Origin: Chitinophaga pendula
Lineage (GTDB): Bacteria; Bacteroidota; Bacteroidia; Chitinophagales; Chitinophagaceae
Length of the DNA: 64,000 bases
NCBI RefSeq assembly: GCF_020386615.1
Contig: NZ_CP077769.1
Span: 496,001-560,000 of the forward strand
Reading direction: 5' to 3'
This document shows positions 34,101 through 42,330 of this stretch, piece by piece (positions within the stretch are counted from its first letter, which is position 1; every line of letters starts with the position of its first letter). The translations under genes and the position numbers were made by a program. The notes below the pieces were generated by a model. That model saw only the letters and a list, made by a program, of their open reading frames with translations. It was not told the DNA's origin and did no database searches.

Positions 34101-35462
34101 CAGGGTAGGTAATGGATTGGTCACAGTCAGTATAGTCGTACCTACTTTACCGCCGGGAACAATCTCGCCCTCCGTATCGGTACTGTTGGTATCAAAACCA
34201 TCCATAAAGTCTATATGCTGAGAAGCCTGGTATTTCAGGCGATTATCATGCTGGCTCACCGTCAGCATACCCGGCACCGGGAAATCGTAAGTAACAGTGG
34301 TCGTATTGGACACCGCGGCATTCATGCCGGTCTGCAAGGCATCCCGGGCATCCGTGCTGGTATAAAAAGCCGTCATGGTAGGGCGGTTCAGTCCGTCGTA
34401 AAACGTCACCAGCCACTTACCGGCAGTTGCCAGATTACCATCTCTACTGAAGATTAACCGGTCACGCACATCATACACCAGCTCAGTAGGCGCTGTCACG
34501 CCGGGTACCCGCTTTTCGATCATCCGGCGACGGCCATCGTATTTATACTGAAAACATAATTCATTCGCTACCCCGGCCGCAAACGCCCAGTTGCTAGCGA
34601 TCAGCGATTCTACTGCCTTCGGCGGCAATACGAAACGCAGGTTATTGAGATCATCATACACGTAGTAAGTACAGAGCCAGCCCGCATGTCCATCTACGGC
34701 ATTATCCAACAACTGCACTTTCTTCAGGATCACCCGGTCCTGCTTGTCTTTGAACTCCACGACACTTTTCCCATGTTCGTCCTTGACTACATTCTTGTAC
34801 AGCTCTCCCGCAGGGTATGCACCCACCCGGGAAGGTACAGCGCCATTCAACGGCATATCCCAGATCGTTACTGCATCGGCAGCGGTATTCACCAGGTATT
34901 CCGTACCTGCCGGCCGGTTGCCGCCCGTACGCGCCCAGCTGTTACCCGGCGCATAACTTTTCATCACCCGGTTCAGCGGAGATGCCTCGAATTCCGTCTC
35001 GCCATAGTAAACGGATTCTCCCGGATAGTAGCCGCCCATAAAGGTGGATTGCTCGGTAAAGGGATTGGCCTTGAACTTGCCATCGCTGGCCGGCGATACA
35101 TAAGGCAGGTACTTAAACTGCTCCCGGCCGAAAGCATCGTACACTACCGGCGCCACGATGTCCTTACCGCCTGTACCCATGGCTTTACTCACCGTCTGCA
35201 AAGGTCGTCCCAGCCCGTCGAAATACTGGGTGTTCTGTTTTACCTGCCGCACGTTTGTACTCCCGGCTACAGCAGCAGGGTCTGTCATGGGCACCGATGG
35301 CTCCCAGGTACGGATATAGTTAATACTGGTATTGGTATACGGGGCGGGTAAAGCCTGTGCACTTGCGGCAGGCTGTACACTGCCATTCGGTTGTTGTGCA
35401 TGGATGGAAAACGCGCATAGCATGCAGCATACTAGGGTAAGGGGTAGTATAATAAGTTTCAT
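31176..35462 (-). CDS. RHS-repeat polymorphic toxin with type-44-like C-terminal tip
   Basis: 1428 residues. A signal peptide (LCAFSIHA) and a DUF6443-like N-terminus (QYFDGLGRPLQTVSKA) precede a long series of YD/RHS repeats (YDAAGVKLRKT, YDANGNIKAMT, NEYDAMGQLQTK). The RHS core signature FGLTMAG...YKYNGIEHT, DLEINQYDAFHRTLDPQIGRW and PNNALSPYNAMENNP ends at about residue 1228. The last ~200 residues are a distinct tip with KVRNKGEWDYKNQ, HHFGAVAKAALGGLL and LPPYGDDPRDQNWIKAGFEY, resembling polymorphic toxin type 44 as I remember it (predicted nuclease). Base composition turns AT-rich from about 31990 through the tip, so the tip looks acquired. The shell probably encloses and delivers the toxin. 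Confidence 0.88.
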   Translation of the reverse strand: MKLIILPLTLVCCMLCAFSIHAQQPNGSVQPAASAQALPAPYTNTSINYIRTWEPSVPMTDPAAVAGSTNVRQVKQNTQYFDGLGRPLQTVSKAMGTGGKDIVAPVVYDAFGREQFKYLPYVSPASDGKFKANPFTEQSTFMGGYYPGESVYYGETEFEASPLNRVMKSYAPGNSWARTGGNRPAGTEYLVNTAADAVTIWDMPLNGAVPSRVGAYPAGELYKNVVKDEHGKSVVEFKDKQDRVILKKVQLLDNAVDGHAGWLCTYYVYDDLNNLRFVLPPKAVESLIASNWAFAAGVANELCFQYKYDGRRRMIEKRVPGVTAPTELVYDVRDRLIFSRDGNLATAGKWLVTFYDGLNRPTMTAFYTSTDARDALQTGMNAAVSNTTTVTYDFPVPGMLTVSQHDNRLKYQASQHIDFMDGFDTNSTDTEGEIVPGGKVGTTILTVTNPLPTLDASKVDPLTYTFYDNYDYTGAHALRTADLSKPQSSDPAREVATAASSMIRGLVTGTKVRVLGTTQWLTTTSHYDDKGRVIQAIADNVNGNQDVVSTLYGFNGQILSTYQYHNNAKSVPTTSTRILTVLDYDDAGRLLTVRKQINDQPLKVIATNEYDAMGQLQTKTLGNKLETLNYAYNIRGWLKGINKNYITANETHFFGTELYYDYGYTASQYNGNIAGATWRSAGDGQRRSYGYSYDAANRLLKADFTEGNGSTWATGAKNFSMQMGDGVNPTSAYDANGNIKAMTQQGLKGTSSVPIDQLTYEYLANSNKLKGVTDAVNDPTSTLGDFKEINGTGTNDYAYDSNGNLTQDGNKGIAANGIVYNHLNLPAQITVAGKGTISYLYDAAGVKLRKTVVDNTGGSPKTTITDYIGGFVYQNDTLQFFGHEEGRVRWVAGGPVFDYFLKDHLGNTRMVLTEQTDFSMYAATMESSNAAKENALFSNIEETRSPKPVGYPSGQDQNEFTAKLNAQSGGKKIGPSLVLKVMAGDTIQLSAQAFYKSQGPSNNKVATPVEDMVADLAAAFSTSTQESSIHGNAQQGGSSPFTSNFYSNDYQRLKERDQDPNQPDKPKAYLNFVLFDEQFNLVEDNSGVKQVKAEPDQLQQLAVDKTVMSKSGYLYVYTSNESQQDVFFDNVMVGRAAGPILEETHYYPFGLTMAGISNKAIGPLENRYKYNGIEHTTDLEINQYDAFHRTLDPQIGRWRQIDPKPNNALSPYNAMENNPIRNMDFLGDTIILNNRGDIISNNEVGTSVYIHHFKEGTNNYIGEIGGKIEAGEIYSNLLSRNIKEAKGIVNPFTFKNKVRNKGEWDYKNQKGSIFGLANDGKTKFSFEGKEMESQDIGNHHFGAVAKAALGGLLTETQMLERAGEAQIDDRTSQPEWQIKIQILETIPSDGLGPASYQKVQKLLPPYGDDPRDQNWIKAGFEYFKKHNK
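31179..31778 (-). other. Variable toxin module at the RHS C-terminus
   Basis: The part of the RHS protein after the core motif NPIRNMDFLGD, about 200 residues. It is AT-rich relative to the core and carries the conserved-looking His pair (GNHHFGAV) and GDDPRDQ. Polymorphic toxins swap this module by recombination at the core border. Confidence 0.6.
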
Positions 35463-35537
35463 AAATGGGGTTGTACGAAAATAGGTTAATTGTTACTACA
35501 TGATATAAATATACGATTTCTTATAGGGTTTAAATAC

Positions 35538-35993
35538 TCAATGTTTTTCTTTCTCAATCTTCTCATGAAATTCCAGGTATTTAGGCAACGCAGCAGAGCC
35601 ATACCAGTCATACACCTCTGTGTCAAATACACCTGCTTTAATAGCTGGGTCGGACTGCAACGCCCGATCCAGTTCCTCACGTGTTTTAATAGCGATGATA
35701 AAGATGCCTCTGTATTGTTGAGGGTTCTTTCCTAGCGGTCCGGCAACAATAAGCTGCCCAGCTTTTGCCAGCCGGTTGATGTTATCCATATGTCCGCGAA
35801 AAAGAGTGTTCAGCTGCGTTTTGTCTGTCGTATTATTACTACCGGTTTTCAATATAACCAGGAAATACTTTTTCATCCCATAGGTATCTGCACCCAGGCT
35901 GTCTGCCAACGCTCTATCATAGTGGGGATTAGTGCTTTGCGCAGCGGCATATAAGGAGCAGAGGGATACGAAAAAAAGCAGGATATATTTCAT
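35538..35993 (-). CDS. Exported YciI-like domain protein
   Basis: 151 residues. A signal peptide (YILLFFVSLCSLYAAAQ) is followed by a YciI-related ferredoxin-like fold: KKYFLVILKTGSN, FRGHMDNINRLAKAGQLIVAGPLG with the usual His, and DPAIKAGVFDTEVYDWYG. Cytosolic YciI proteins are about 95 residues; export is less common. No reaction is established for most of the family. Its ATG overlaps the stop of the EEP-family gene upstream (ATGA), so it is translationally coupled to it. Confidence 0.82.
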   Translation of the reverse strand: MKYILLFFVSLCSLYAAAQSTNPHYDRALADSLGADTYGMKKYFLVILKTGSNNTTDKTQLNTLFRGHMDNINRLAKAGQLIVAGPLGKNPQQYRGIFIIAIKTREELDRALQSDPAIKAGVFDTEVYDWYGSAALPKYLEFHEKIEKEKH

Positions 35994-36772
35994 GGTAATG
36001 TTGATTTAATATCCAGTTCGCATACCACTGGACGATGATCAGAGGCCACTGTTTCTTCTATTACTTTGGGAGCGATCACTGTCCATCGATGTGCGGGGTG
36101 TAACCAAATATAATCAAGTTTGACGGTAGGCGTATCTGCCGGATGAGTATGACCTAAGATCTGTGTAGCATCCGCAAAAACCGATCTTAATAGAGCCATT
36201 TCCTTGGATGCCGGTATTGCATTAAGATCTCCTGCCAGGATGGTATTATTTTTACTTTTCTGACAATATTGCAACAGGGCTTTTACCTGCTCTATGCGGT
36301 CATTACTGTTATTGCTTGCATCCAGGTGAGTGGCAATGAATTGGAGTAAACTGTCGCCGGGTAATTGCAGTGTGATCACACCTGCTACCCTCGGTTCATT
36401 ACCTGCAGTACCAGGTAGTGGCAGGGTATAGCTGCTTTTGATCGGCAACCGGGAGAGGATACCATTACCATAACCGCCGCCATCGTAGTCCATGGCTTTA
36501 GCAAAATAGGTATACATACCGGTGATAGCTGCCAATTCTTTTAATTGGTCAGATTTATGCGTACGGTTAGTCACGCTGTCAACTTCCTGTAACGCCACCA
36601 GGTCGGGATTGGTAGCCAATATCACATTGGCAATACCCTGGATATCCACCTGTCCTTTCATGTTTTCACCGTGGTGAATGTTATATGTCAGCACTTTAAG
36701 ATGCTGTGCGTGCACAGAGAAAACTGTTAAGAGGAGAGAGGAGATGGTAAGGAATTGTAGGCAGCGTTTCAT
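35990..36772 (-). CDS. Exported endonuclease/exonuclease/phosphatase (EEP) family hydrolase
   Basis: 260 residues. After a signal peptide ending VFSVHA come the EEP motifs in order: LTYNIHHGEN, VALQEVDSVTNRT (metal-binding Glu), QFIATHLDASNN, ILAGDLNAIPAS and ASDHRPVVCEL. It hydrolyses phosphodiesters in the periplasm or outside; whether the substrate is nucleic acid, phospholipid or sugar phosphate is not readable. It lies between an alkaline-phosphatase-fold gene and the YciI-like gene, overlapping the latter by four bases. Confidence 0.88.
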   Translation of the reverse strand: MKRCLQFLTISSLLLTVFSVHAQHLKVLTYNIHHGENMKGQVDIQGIANVILATNPDLVALQEVDSVTNRTHKSDQLKELAAITGMYTYFAKAMDYDGGGYGNGILSRLPIKSSYTLPLPGTAGNEPRVAGVITLQLPGDSLLQFIATHLDASNNSNDRIEQVKALLQYCQKSKNNTILAGDLNAIPASKEMALLRSVFADATQILGHTHPADTPTVKLDYIWLHPAHRWTVIAPKVIEETVASDHRPVVCELDIKSTLP

Positions 36773-36858
36773 AGTTCATTCTTTTAGCGTTATTCCGGAT
36801 ATATTGTTTCCAGCTGGTAGCTTCTCCGGGGAGATACTACCAGCCGGAAAACTACGAA

Positions 36859-37752
36859 CTATTTTTCAAATGCTTCTTTCACTGGCCGGCCCACCCACGC
36901 ACGTGGTGTACGCAGCCCGAATATCCAGGCTATGGTAGCAGCCGTATCGTAAGTTACAATACTTTCTTTGATCTCTTTTCCTTTCGATATACCCTTTCCA
37001 CGGATGATCCAGGGTATCTGCATCTCCGCCATCGTCTTACCGCCATGTCCTTTATTGATGCCGCCGTGATCCGCACTGAGTATGATAATGCTGTTGTCCC
37101 ACATGCCCGCATCTTTGATCCCTTGCAGTATTTTACCTAAGAGGATGTCATTTTTATGCACCTGCTCGTAATAGACAGGGATATCGTGGCCTTGTTCATG
37201 TCCTACTCCGTCGGGTTGGTCGAAATGTATAAAAAGCAGGTCAGGTTTTTTGTTTTGCAGGTAAGCAATCGCCTCGGCAGCAGTCGCGCTGTCACTGGTA
37301 CAGTGAAGGTCTTTGTTCACCGCCGCTTTGGGAAACAGGTAACCGATGCCTTCCCAGCTGTAGATGACACCTATCTCTGCCGATGGCCGCTGTTCCCGCA
37401 GCAAAGTATAAATCGAAGGGAACAAGCCATAACGGTCCAGCTCCCGGGAAACAGCCTCCGGTTTTTTACTACCCCATTCCGTAAAACCGTGCAACTCAGG
37501 ACCGGCTCCCATTACCATGGATGCCCAGTTCACCGCACTGGATGAAGGAAGCACACTACGGGCTTCCAGCGACCAGCTGCCATCCTTCATTAGCTGCTTC
37601 ATATTAGGATTATCTGCCCGCTGGATAGCATAGGCGCCCAGCCCGTCCATACCGATCAAAATGACGTGTTTAACGCCTTTTACCTGTGCAGAGGAAAAGT
37701 AGTGCGCCGTAAGTAAAACAGCCACTAAAAGTAATTTTTTCATTGATTTCAC
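36859..37752 (-). CDS. Exported alkaline-phosphatase-superfamily phosphodiesterase/phosphatase
   Basis: 297 residues with a signal peptide ending YFSSAQ. Superfamily motifs: HVILIGMDGLGAYAI (first metal Asp), LPSSSAVNWASMVMG (nucleophile Ser/Thr region), IHFDQPDGVGHEQGHD and SADHGGINKGHGG with metal-binding Asp/His. This is the nucleotide-pyrophosphatase/phosphodiesterase-like branch. With the EEP hydrolase and CutC genes it forms a minus-strand run with small gaps, possibly a phosphate-ester scavenging set. Confidence 0.88.
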   Translation of the reverse strand: MKSMKKLLLVAVLLTAHYFSSAQVKGVKHVILIGMDGLGAYAIQRADNPNMKQLMKDGSWSLEARSVLPSSSAVNWASMVMGAGPELHGFTEWGSKKPEAVSRELDRYGLFPSIYTLLREQRPSAEIGVIYSWEGIGYLFPKAAVNKDLHCTSDSATAAEAIAYLQNKKPDLLFIHFDQPDGVGHEQGHDIPVYYEQVHKNDILLGKILQGIKDAGMWDNSIIILSADHGGINKGHGGKTMAEMQIPWIIRGKGISKGKEIKESIVTYDTAATIAWIFGLRTPRAWVGRPVKEAFEK

Positions 37753-37785
37753 TGTTTAGCCTAAGTAGAAAAAAGTAAATATAGG

Positions 37786-38592
37786 CTATACAATATTCTC
37801 AGTCAAGGCTTGCTGTGCCAGTTCACGAATTAATAATACTTCCTGTGCCTGCGTCACCGCAATGCCATACTCCGGTACACCCGGAACACCACCCATGCTG
37901 ACAGCAGGATTTCTAAACGTCATGTGGCTTTCTTCAAATGCTTTGGCGGTTGTATGGAATTCCAAGGCTCCAGTAGTTTTTACGAGTTCCGCAATATTAT
38001 GAGTGCGTACACCTGAGCCGGCCATGATCGCAATACGGTTATCGGCTTTCTGTACCAGCACTCTTAACAAGGCAGCCCCTTCTACGGCAGTGTTACGCTG
38101 TCCCGAGGTAAGGATCCGTTCACAGCCGATCTCAATAATATCTTCCAGTGCCCGGAAAGGATCATCCGTCATATCAAAGGCCCGGTGAAAAGTAACACCC
38201 ATCGGCCAGGCCAACTCAACAAGTGTTTTACAACGTTCTTTATCCACACGTCCTGTAGCGGTCAGCATACCTATTACGACGCCATTGCACCCCAATTGTT
38301 TGCAAAGCAATACGTCCTTTTTCATCACCTCAAACTCTTCCTCGCTATACAGGAAATCACCGCCTCTCGGACGAATAATAGGGTAGAGGTCTATCTTGAC
38401 TTTTTCACGGGCTAAAGCAATAGTTCCATAGGAAGGGGTAGTACCTCCTTCCAGCAGGTTGTCGCACAGCTCGATACGCTGCGCACCACCGGCTTCTGCT
38501 GCAATACACGAAGCTACAGAAGCAGCACAGATCTCTAAAGTGATTTTTTTTTCAGTGGGTGTGTTGGTGTAATGATTGTCTAACTGTTCCAT
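37786..38592 (-). CDS. cutC: CutC family protein
   Basis: 268 residues, a little longer than the usual ~245 because of a polar N-terminal extension (first ~17 residues). TIM-barrel CutC motifs: EICAASVASCIAAEAGGAQR, IELCDNLLEGGTTPSYG, IRPRGGDFLYSEEEFEVM, GCNGVVIGMLT, VTFHRAFD, RILTSGQRNTA and IMAGSGVR. Once called a copper homeostasis protein; the true biochemical role is uncertain, and an enzymatic function has been proposed. It is the first gene after the terminator at 38605-38637 and probably heads a run toward 35538. Confidence 0.93.
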   Translation of the reverse strand: MEQLDNHYTNTPTEKKITLEICAASVASCIAAEAGGAQRIELCDNLLEGGTTPSYGTIALAREKVKIDLYPIIRPRGGDFLYSEEEFEVMKKDVLLCKQLGCNGVVIGMLTATGRVDKERCKTLVELAWPMGVTFHRAFDMTDDPFRALEDIIEIGCERILTSGQRNTAVEGAALLRVLVQKADNRIAIMAGSGVRTHNIAELVKTTGALEFHTTAKAFEESHMTFRNPAVSMGGVPGVPEYGIAVTQAQEVLLIRELAQQALTENIV

Positions 38593-38604
38593 ATATTATT
38601 GGGA

Positions 38605-38637
38605 ATAAAAGAGGCACAGAAAATATTCCTGTGCCTG
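38605..38637 (-). terminator. Terminator after glycosylasparaginase
   Basis: Stem AGGCACAG / CTGTGCCT (38612-38636) with a 9-nt loop; on the minus strand it is followed by CTTTTATT. It separates the FHS-ROK-glycosylasparaginase operon from cutC. Confidence 0.75.
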
Positions 38638-38685
38638 TCTGTATAAGATCTTTTCAAAAGTATTCGCTTCGTAAAATTACATAGA

Positions 38686-39732
38686 TTAAAAGTAATGTTT
38701 ACCGTTGATCAATATATTACTGGAATCGCTGGTGCAGGCTGCATAACTAAATCCTTCCTGAAGACAGTAAGCCCCGTGTTCCCCTTTTTTATTCAGCGCC
38801 AGGAAGCCAATCTGTATTTCCTTTGCTTTCTTGGGATTCTTTTTGACAATACGGGTCACTGCTTCTTTACAGGCAGCTTCCGGAGAATATCCCTGCCGCA
38901 TTAATTCTACAACCAGGAAACTACCTACTACACGTATCACCTCTTCACCTACACCTGTTGAAGTAGCCCCACCTACTTCGTTATCCACATACAGTCCCGC
39001 ACCGATGATGGGAGAATCCCCCACGCGGCCGTGCAATTTGAAAGCCATACCGCTTGTGGTACAGGCGCCACTCATATTACCATTGGCATCCAATGCCAGC
39101 ATCCCGATAGTGTCATGATTATACACATTGCCGGGCAGCCGCAGCGGATTGAACGCTGTAGTTCCCTTATCGTAAGAACTGTTCTCAATGTTGATAACAG
39201 GCTTATACTCCGACTTTTTCAGCCATTCTTTCCAGGCCTTTTCCGATTCAGGTGTTAGTAAATTCTCTTTCTTAAAACCGTTGGCAAGCGCAAACTGTAA
39301 AGCACCGTCACCCACCAGCATCACATGCGGTGTTTTTTCCATTACCGCTCTGGCTACAGAAATGGCGTGTACTACATGTTCCAAAGCTGCTACTGAGCCA
39401 CAGTTGCCGGATTCATCCATGATACAGGCATCCAGCGTCACGCGCCCATCCCTGTCTGGAAAACCGCCATACCCCACCGTATGGTTCTTAGGGTCCGCTT
39501 CCGGCACCTTCACACCGGCTTCTACCGCATCCAATGCACGGCCTCCTTGTTTCAATACCTGCCAGGCAGCTTCATTGGCCGCCCTGCCGAAATCCCAGGT
39601 GGAGATCACAATAGGTTTACCTTTCACGGCGGTCTGATCTGCTGCCACTGCCGATGCGGTCTTCATACCGTCTAAAGAGAAAGCAGCGGCACCCAGGGCC
39701 GCTGCTTTAAGAAAATGTCTACGATCTTGCAT
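38686..39732 (-). CDS. N4-(beta-N-acetylglucosaminyl)-L-asparaginase (glycosylasparaginase)
   Basis: 348 residues. A twin-arginine-type leader (QDRRHFLKAAALGAAAFSLDG) predicts export in folded state. Ntn-hydrolase features: VGYGGFPDRDGRVTLDACIMD near the N-terminus, and the autocleavage site HDTIGMLAL, where the Thr becomes the N-terminal nucleophile; GNMSGACTTSGMAFKLHGRVGDSPIIGAGLY completes the active site in pieces. It cleaves GlcNAc-Asn bonds left from N-glycoproteins, yielding GlcNAc and Asp. It is the last gene of an operon with an FHS transporter and ROK kinase, which would take up and phosphorylate the sugar. Confidence 0.95.
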   Translation of the reverse strand: MQDRRHFLKAAALGAAAFSLDGMKTASAVAADQTAVKGKPIVISTWDFGRAANEAAWQVLKQGGRALDAVEAGVKVPEADPKNHTVGYGGFPDRDGRVTLDACIMDESGNCGSVAALEHVVHAISVARAVMEKTPHVMLVGDGALQFALANGFKKENLLTPESEKAWKEWLKKSEYKPVINIENSSYDKGTTAFNPLRLPGNVYNHDTIGMLALDANGNMSGACTTSGMAFKLHGRVGDSPIIGAGLYVDNEVGGATSTGVGEEVIRVVGSFLVVELMRQGYSPEAACKEAVTRIVKKNPKKAKEIQIGFLALNKKGEHGAYCLQEGFSYAACTSDSSNILINGKHYF

Positions 39733-39780
39733 AATGCTTGCGCTATTGTTGACCGGGTATTATCATGTACCCAGTAATGA

Positions 39781-40746
39781 TCAATCTTTCATCTCCCAGG
39801 CCAGGGCACTGGCACCCAATATGGCCGCATCACTTTCTTTCAGCTCGGAGAACAGCAATTTAACTTTATTCTGGAAAATAGGTAATAAATTTTGCTCCAT
39901 ATGCTGACGTACCGGCTTCATGATCAGATCACCAGCTTTGGTCAGACCACCAAAAAGAATAATCGCTTCCGGACTGGAGAACATCACGAAGTTAGCCAAC
40001 GCCTCTCCCAGTACCTTCCCGGTGAATTCATAGATCTCCAGCGCCAAAGGATCACCTTTCATCGCCGCTTCATAGATCACCTTGGAGTTGATCTCTTCCA
40101 GCTTAACAGCACGCAACAGGCTGCCATCATCCGGACGGCTGCTTAGTAACTCGATCGCTGTATTGGTTACACCGGTAGCAGATGCGTAAGACTCCAGAGA
40201 ACCACGCATACCCGTTCCCGGATGCAGCCTGCCACCAGGGATCACAATACAATGCCCCAGCTCGCCAGCAAAGCCATCATGACCATAGATCACCTGACCG
40301 TTAGCCACAATACCACTGCCAACACCGGTACCCAGTGTAATCGTGATAAAATCCTTCATGCCGCGTGCCGCACCATAGGTCAATTCACCGATCGCTGCCG
40401 CATTGGCATCATTGGTCAATACAGTAGGAAGACCGAATAATTCCTCCAGCATATTGGCCAAAGGCACTACGCCTTTCCAACGCAGATTTGGCGCATACTC
40501 AATATTACCAGTGTAGAAATTACCGTTAGGTGCTCCCACACCAATGCCCCGGATCTGTGCAGCTCCGCCGGCACGGTCTATCAAAGGAGATAATCTCTCA
40601 TGCAGCTCCGCTAAATAAGAAGTCACTTCTTCATGCTTCTTGGTCGACATAGCTCCATCGCTGATAATATTTCCTCTGCGGTCTACAATACCAAACACGG
40701 TGTTAGTGCCGCCTATATCAATGCCCACCGCTAATTGCTGACTCAT
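39781..40746 (-). CDS. ROK-family sugar kinase
   Basis: 321 residues from the ATG at 40746; a TTG at 40752 is less likely. ATP-binding motif VGIDIGGTNTVFGIVD lies at the very N-terminus, so there is no DNA-binding domain and this is a kinase, not a repressor. ITLGTGVGSGIV and the catalytic LTNDANAAAIGE are present. The usual ROK zinc motif (CxCGxxGC) is absent: the aligned stretch is GRLHPGTGMRGSLES, with no Cys. Likely substrate GlcNAc or glucose, given the glycosylasparaginase downstream and sugar permease upstream, with which it overlaps by 29 bp. Confidence 0.9.
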   Translation of the reverse strand: MSQQLAVGIDIGGTNTVFGIVDRRGNIISDGAMSTKKHEEVTSYLAELHERLSPLIDRAGGAAQIRGIGVGAPNGNFYTGNIEYAPNLRWKGVVPLANMLEELFGLPTVLTNDANAAAIGELTYGAARGMKDFITITLGTGVGSGIVANGQVIYGHDGFAGELGHCIVIPGGRLHPGTGMRGSLESYASATGVTNTAIELLSSRPDDGSLLRAVKLEEINSKVIYEAAMKGDPLALEIYEFTGKVLGEALANFVMFSSPEAIILFGGLTKAGDLIMKPVRQHMEQNLLPIFQNKVKLLFSELKESDAAILGASALAWEMKD

Positions 40747-42145
40747 AATCAATTCCTTGGGATTTTAATATGTTTTTAACTCTGATGGCAAAAAATGTGA
40801 GATACGCAAAACAGAATACCGGTACCCAGTAAGACTGATGTATACCAATAGCCGGTACATCCGCTAATAAACCTTGTAATAATGGCACCAATGCCCCTCC
40901 TAAAATCATCATCACCAGGAAAGCTGAACCCTGACTGGTATACTTACCCAGACCCGCTGTAGACAGTGTGAAGATACATGGCCACATCACAGAGCAAAAT
41001 AAACCTCCGCTGATAAAGGCAAACAACGCTACCTTACCGGTCGTGAACAATCCGATCAGCATCGCAAGTATACCAAAGCTGGCAAATACAAACAACTGAC
41101 GCGCCGGTTGATCCTTACTCAGGAAGAAGGCGATCACCACCGCAATGATACATACCGCATATACCAGCAGGTCAGTCACATCACTGCCACGCAGGTAGTT
41201 GATCAGCAGGTAGACGCCAAAAGCAATATATGGTACTATTAACGTGAGTAATTTCTTAAGGCTTTGTGAAGGATTTAATGCACTGGTACCTGCTGTCCAA
41301 CGACCCATCATCATACTAGCCCAGAACAAGGATACATAGTGCGAAATGTGCGAAGAATCCAGATTCTCCGTACGTTTCAGGTACTCCCCAATGTTAGAGG
41401 CCACACTCACTTCCACACCCACATACACGAAGATAGCCAGCATCCCCAGCTGCAACTGCGGAAACTTCAAAGCACCAAAGCCCTTCTCCATCTTTTCATC
41501 ATTGGTGATGGCAGGCAACTTGGAAAATTTAAAGAATATCGCCACCAGTATAAAAAGCGCACCTACGATCAGGTACGGCACCTTTACAGAATCAATGGTC
41601 GCATTAGCAGCAGCATCCGGTGTGATCGCCCCAAAAATGGCAAAACTAACGACCACCGGTCCCAACGTAGTCCCGAAGTTATTAATACCTCCTGCAAAGT
41701 TCAGACGCTTCGCACCATCCGCCGGATCTCCCAACGCAATAGCAAAGGGGTTAGCCGCGATCTGCTGTAAAGAGAATCCTAAACCTACCACAAAAAGTCC
41801 CGCAAGCAACAAACCATAAGAGGCCATCTGCGCCGCCGGATAAAAGATCAATGTTCCCACACCGGAAACGATCAACCCATAAATAATTCCATTCTTATAC
41901 CCGATTTTATTGAGCGGATCAGTCTTAAGTGCATTACCGACAATGAAATAGATAATGGAACCCACAAAATAAGCTACGTAAAATGCAAAACCCACTAACT
42001 GGGACTGCCATTGCTGTAAGTGGAATTTTTCTTTAAATAGTGGAATGAGAATGTCATTCGAGGCAGCTACAAACCCCCAGAAAAAGAAGACTGTGATCAA
42101 CACAAAAAACTGGGGATTAGTGCCTTGCTTAGTTTGCTGAGACAT
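40718..42145 (-). CDS. FHS-family sugar:H+ symporter (MFS, fucose-permease type)
   Basis: 475 residues with about twelve membrane helices. The first helix FFWGFVAASNDILIPLFKEK and FALGFSLQQIAANPFAIALG-like region (LGFSLQQIAANPFAIAL) are typical of the FucP/GluP/NagP branch. It imports a monosaccharide by proton symport across the inner membrane. It overlaps the ROK kinase start by 29 bp and leads the operon transporter-kinase-glycosylasparaginase, so GlcNAc is the best guess. It is transcribed divergently from a second FHS gene, with the operator-like palindrome 42244-42259 between them. Confidence 0.92.
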   Translation of the reverse strand: MSQQTKQGTNPQFFVLITVFFFWGFVAASNDILIPLFKEKFHLQQWQSQLVGFAFYVAYFVGSIIYFIVGNALKTDPLNKIGYKNGIIYGLIVSGVGTLIFYPAAQMASYGLLLAGLFVVGLGFSLQQIAANPFAIALGDPADGAKRLNFAGGINNFGTTLGPVVVSFAIFGAITPDAAANATIDSVKVPYLIVGALFILVAIFFKFSKLPAITNDEKMEKGFGALKFPQLQLGMLAIFVYVGVEVSVASNIGEYLKRTENLDSSHISHYVSLFWASMMMGRWTAGTSALNPSQSLKKLLTLIVPYIAFGVYLLINYLRGSDVTDLLVYAVCIIAVVIAFFLSKDQPARQLFVFASFGILAMLIGLFTTGKVALFAFISGGLFCSVMWPCIFTLSTAGLGKYTSQGSAFLVMMILGGALVPLLQGLLADVPAIGIHQSYWVPVFCFAYLTFFAIRVKNILKSQGIDYESAISGGH

Positions 42146-42243
42146 AAACGTGTTAAGTTACTGTGATTTTTGCCGGATAAATGTATAAATTATTTTTAAG
42201 CATTTTCTAAAAACCAGGATAATTTGTTTGATTTATTTTAGTT

Positions 42244-42259
42244 GCAAAAACGTTTTAGC
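42244..42259. promoter_or_regulatory. Candidate LacI-type operator GCAAAAACGTTTTAGC
   Basis: 15 of 16 positions match the perfect palindrome GCTAAAACGTTTTAGC. It lies in the 185-bp divergent region between the two FHS transporter genes, 99 bp and 72 bp from their starts, so one site could control both. Confidence 0.6.
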
Positions 42260-42330
42260 TAAGATATTTATGAAATGTAAAATTTGTTTGTTAAGTTCGT
42301 ACATTTCAAAACAAACCCAGCAGCAACCTT

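Noticed and set aside
42174..42205. dif-like AT-rich stretch (GATAAATGTATAAATTATT)
   Set aside because: Arms and central spacing do not fit XerCD sites (nine instead of six central bases).
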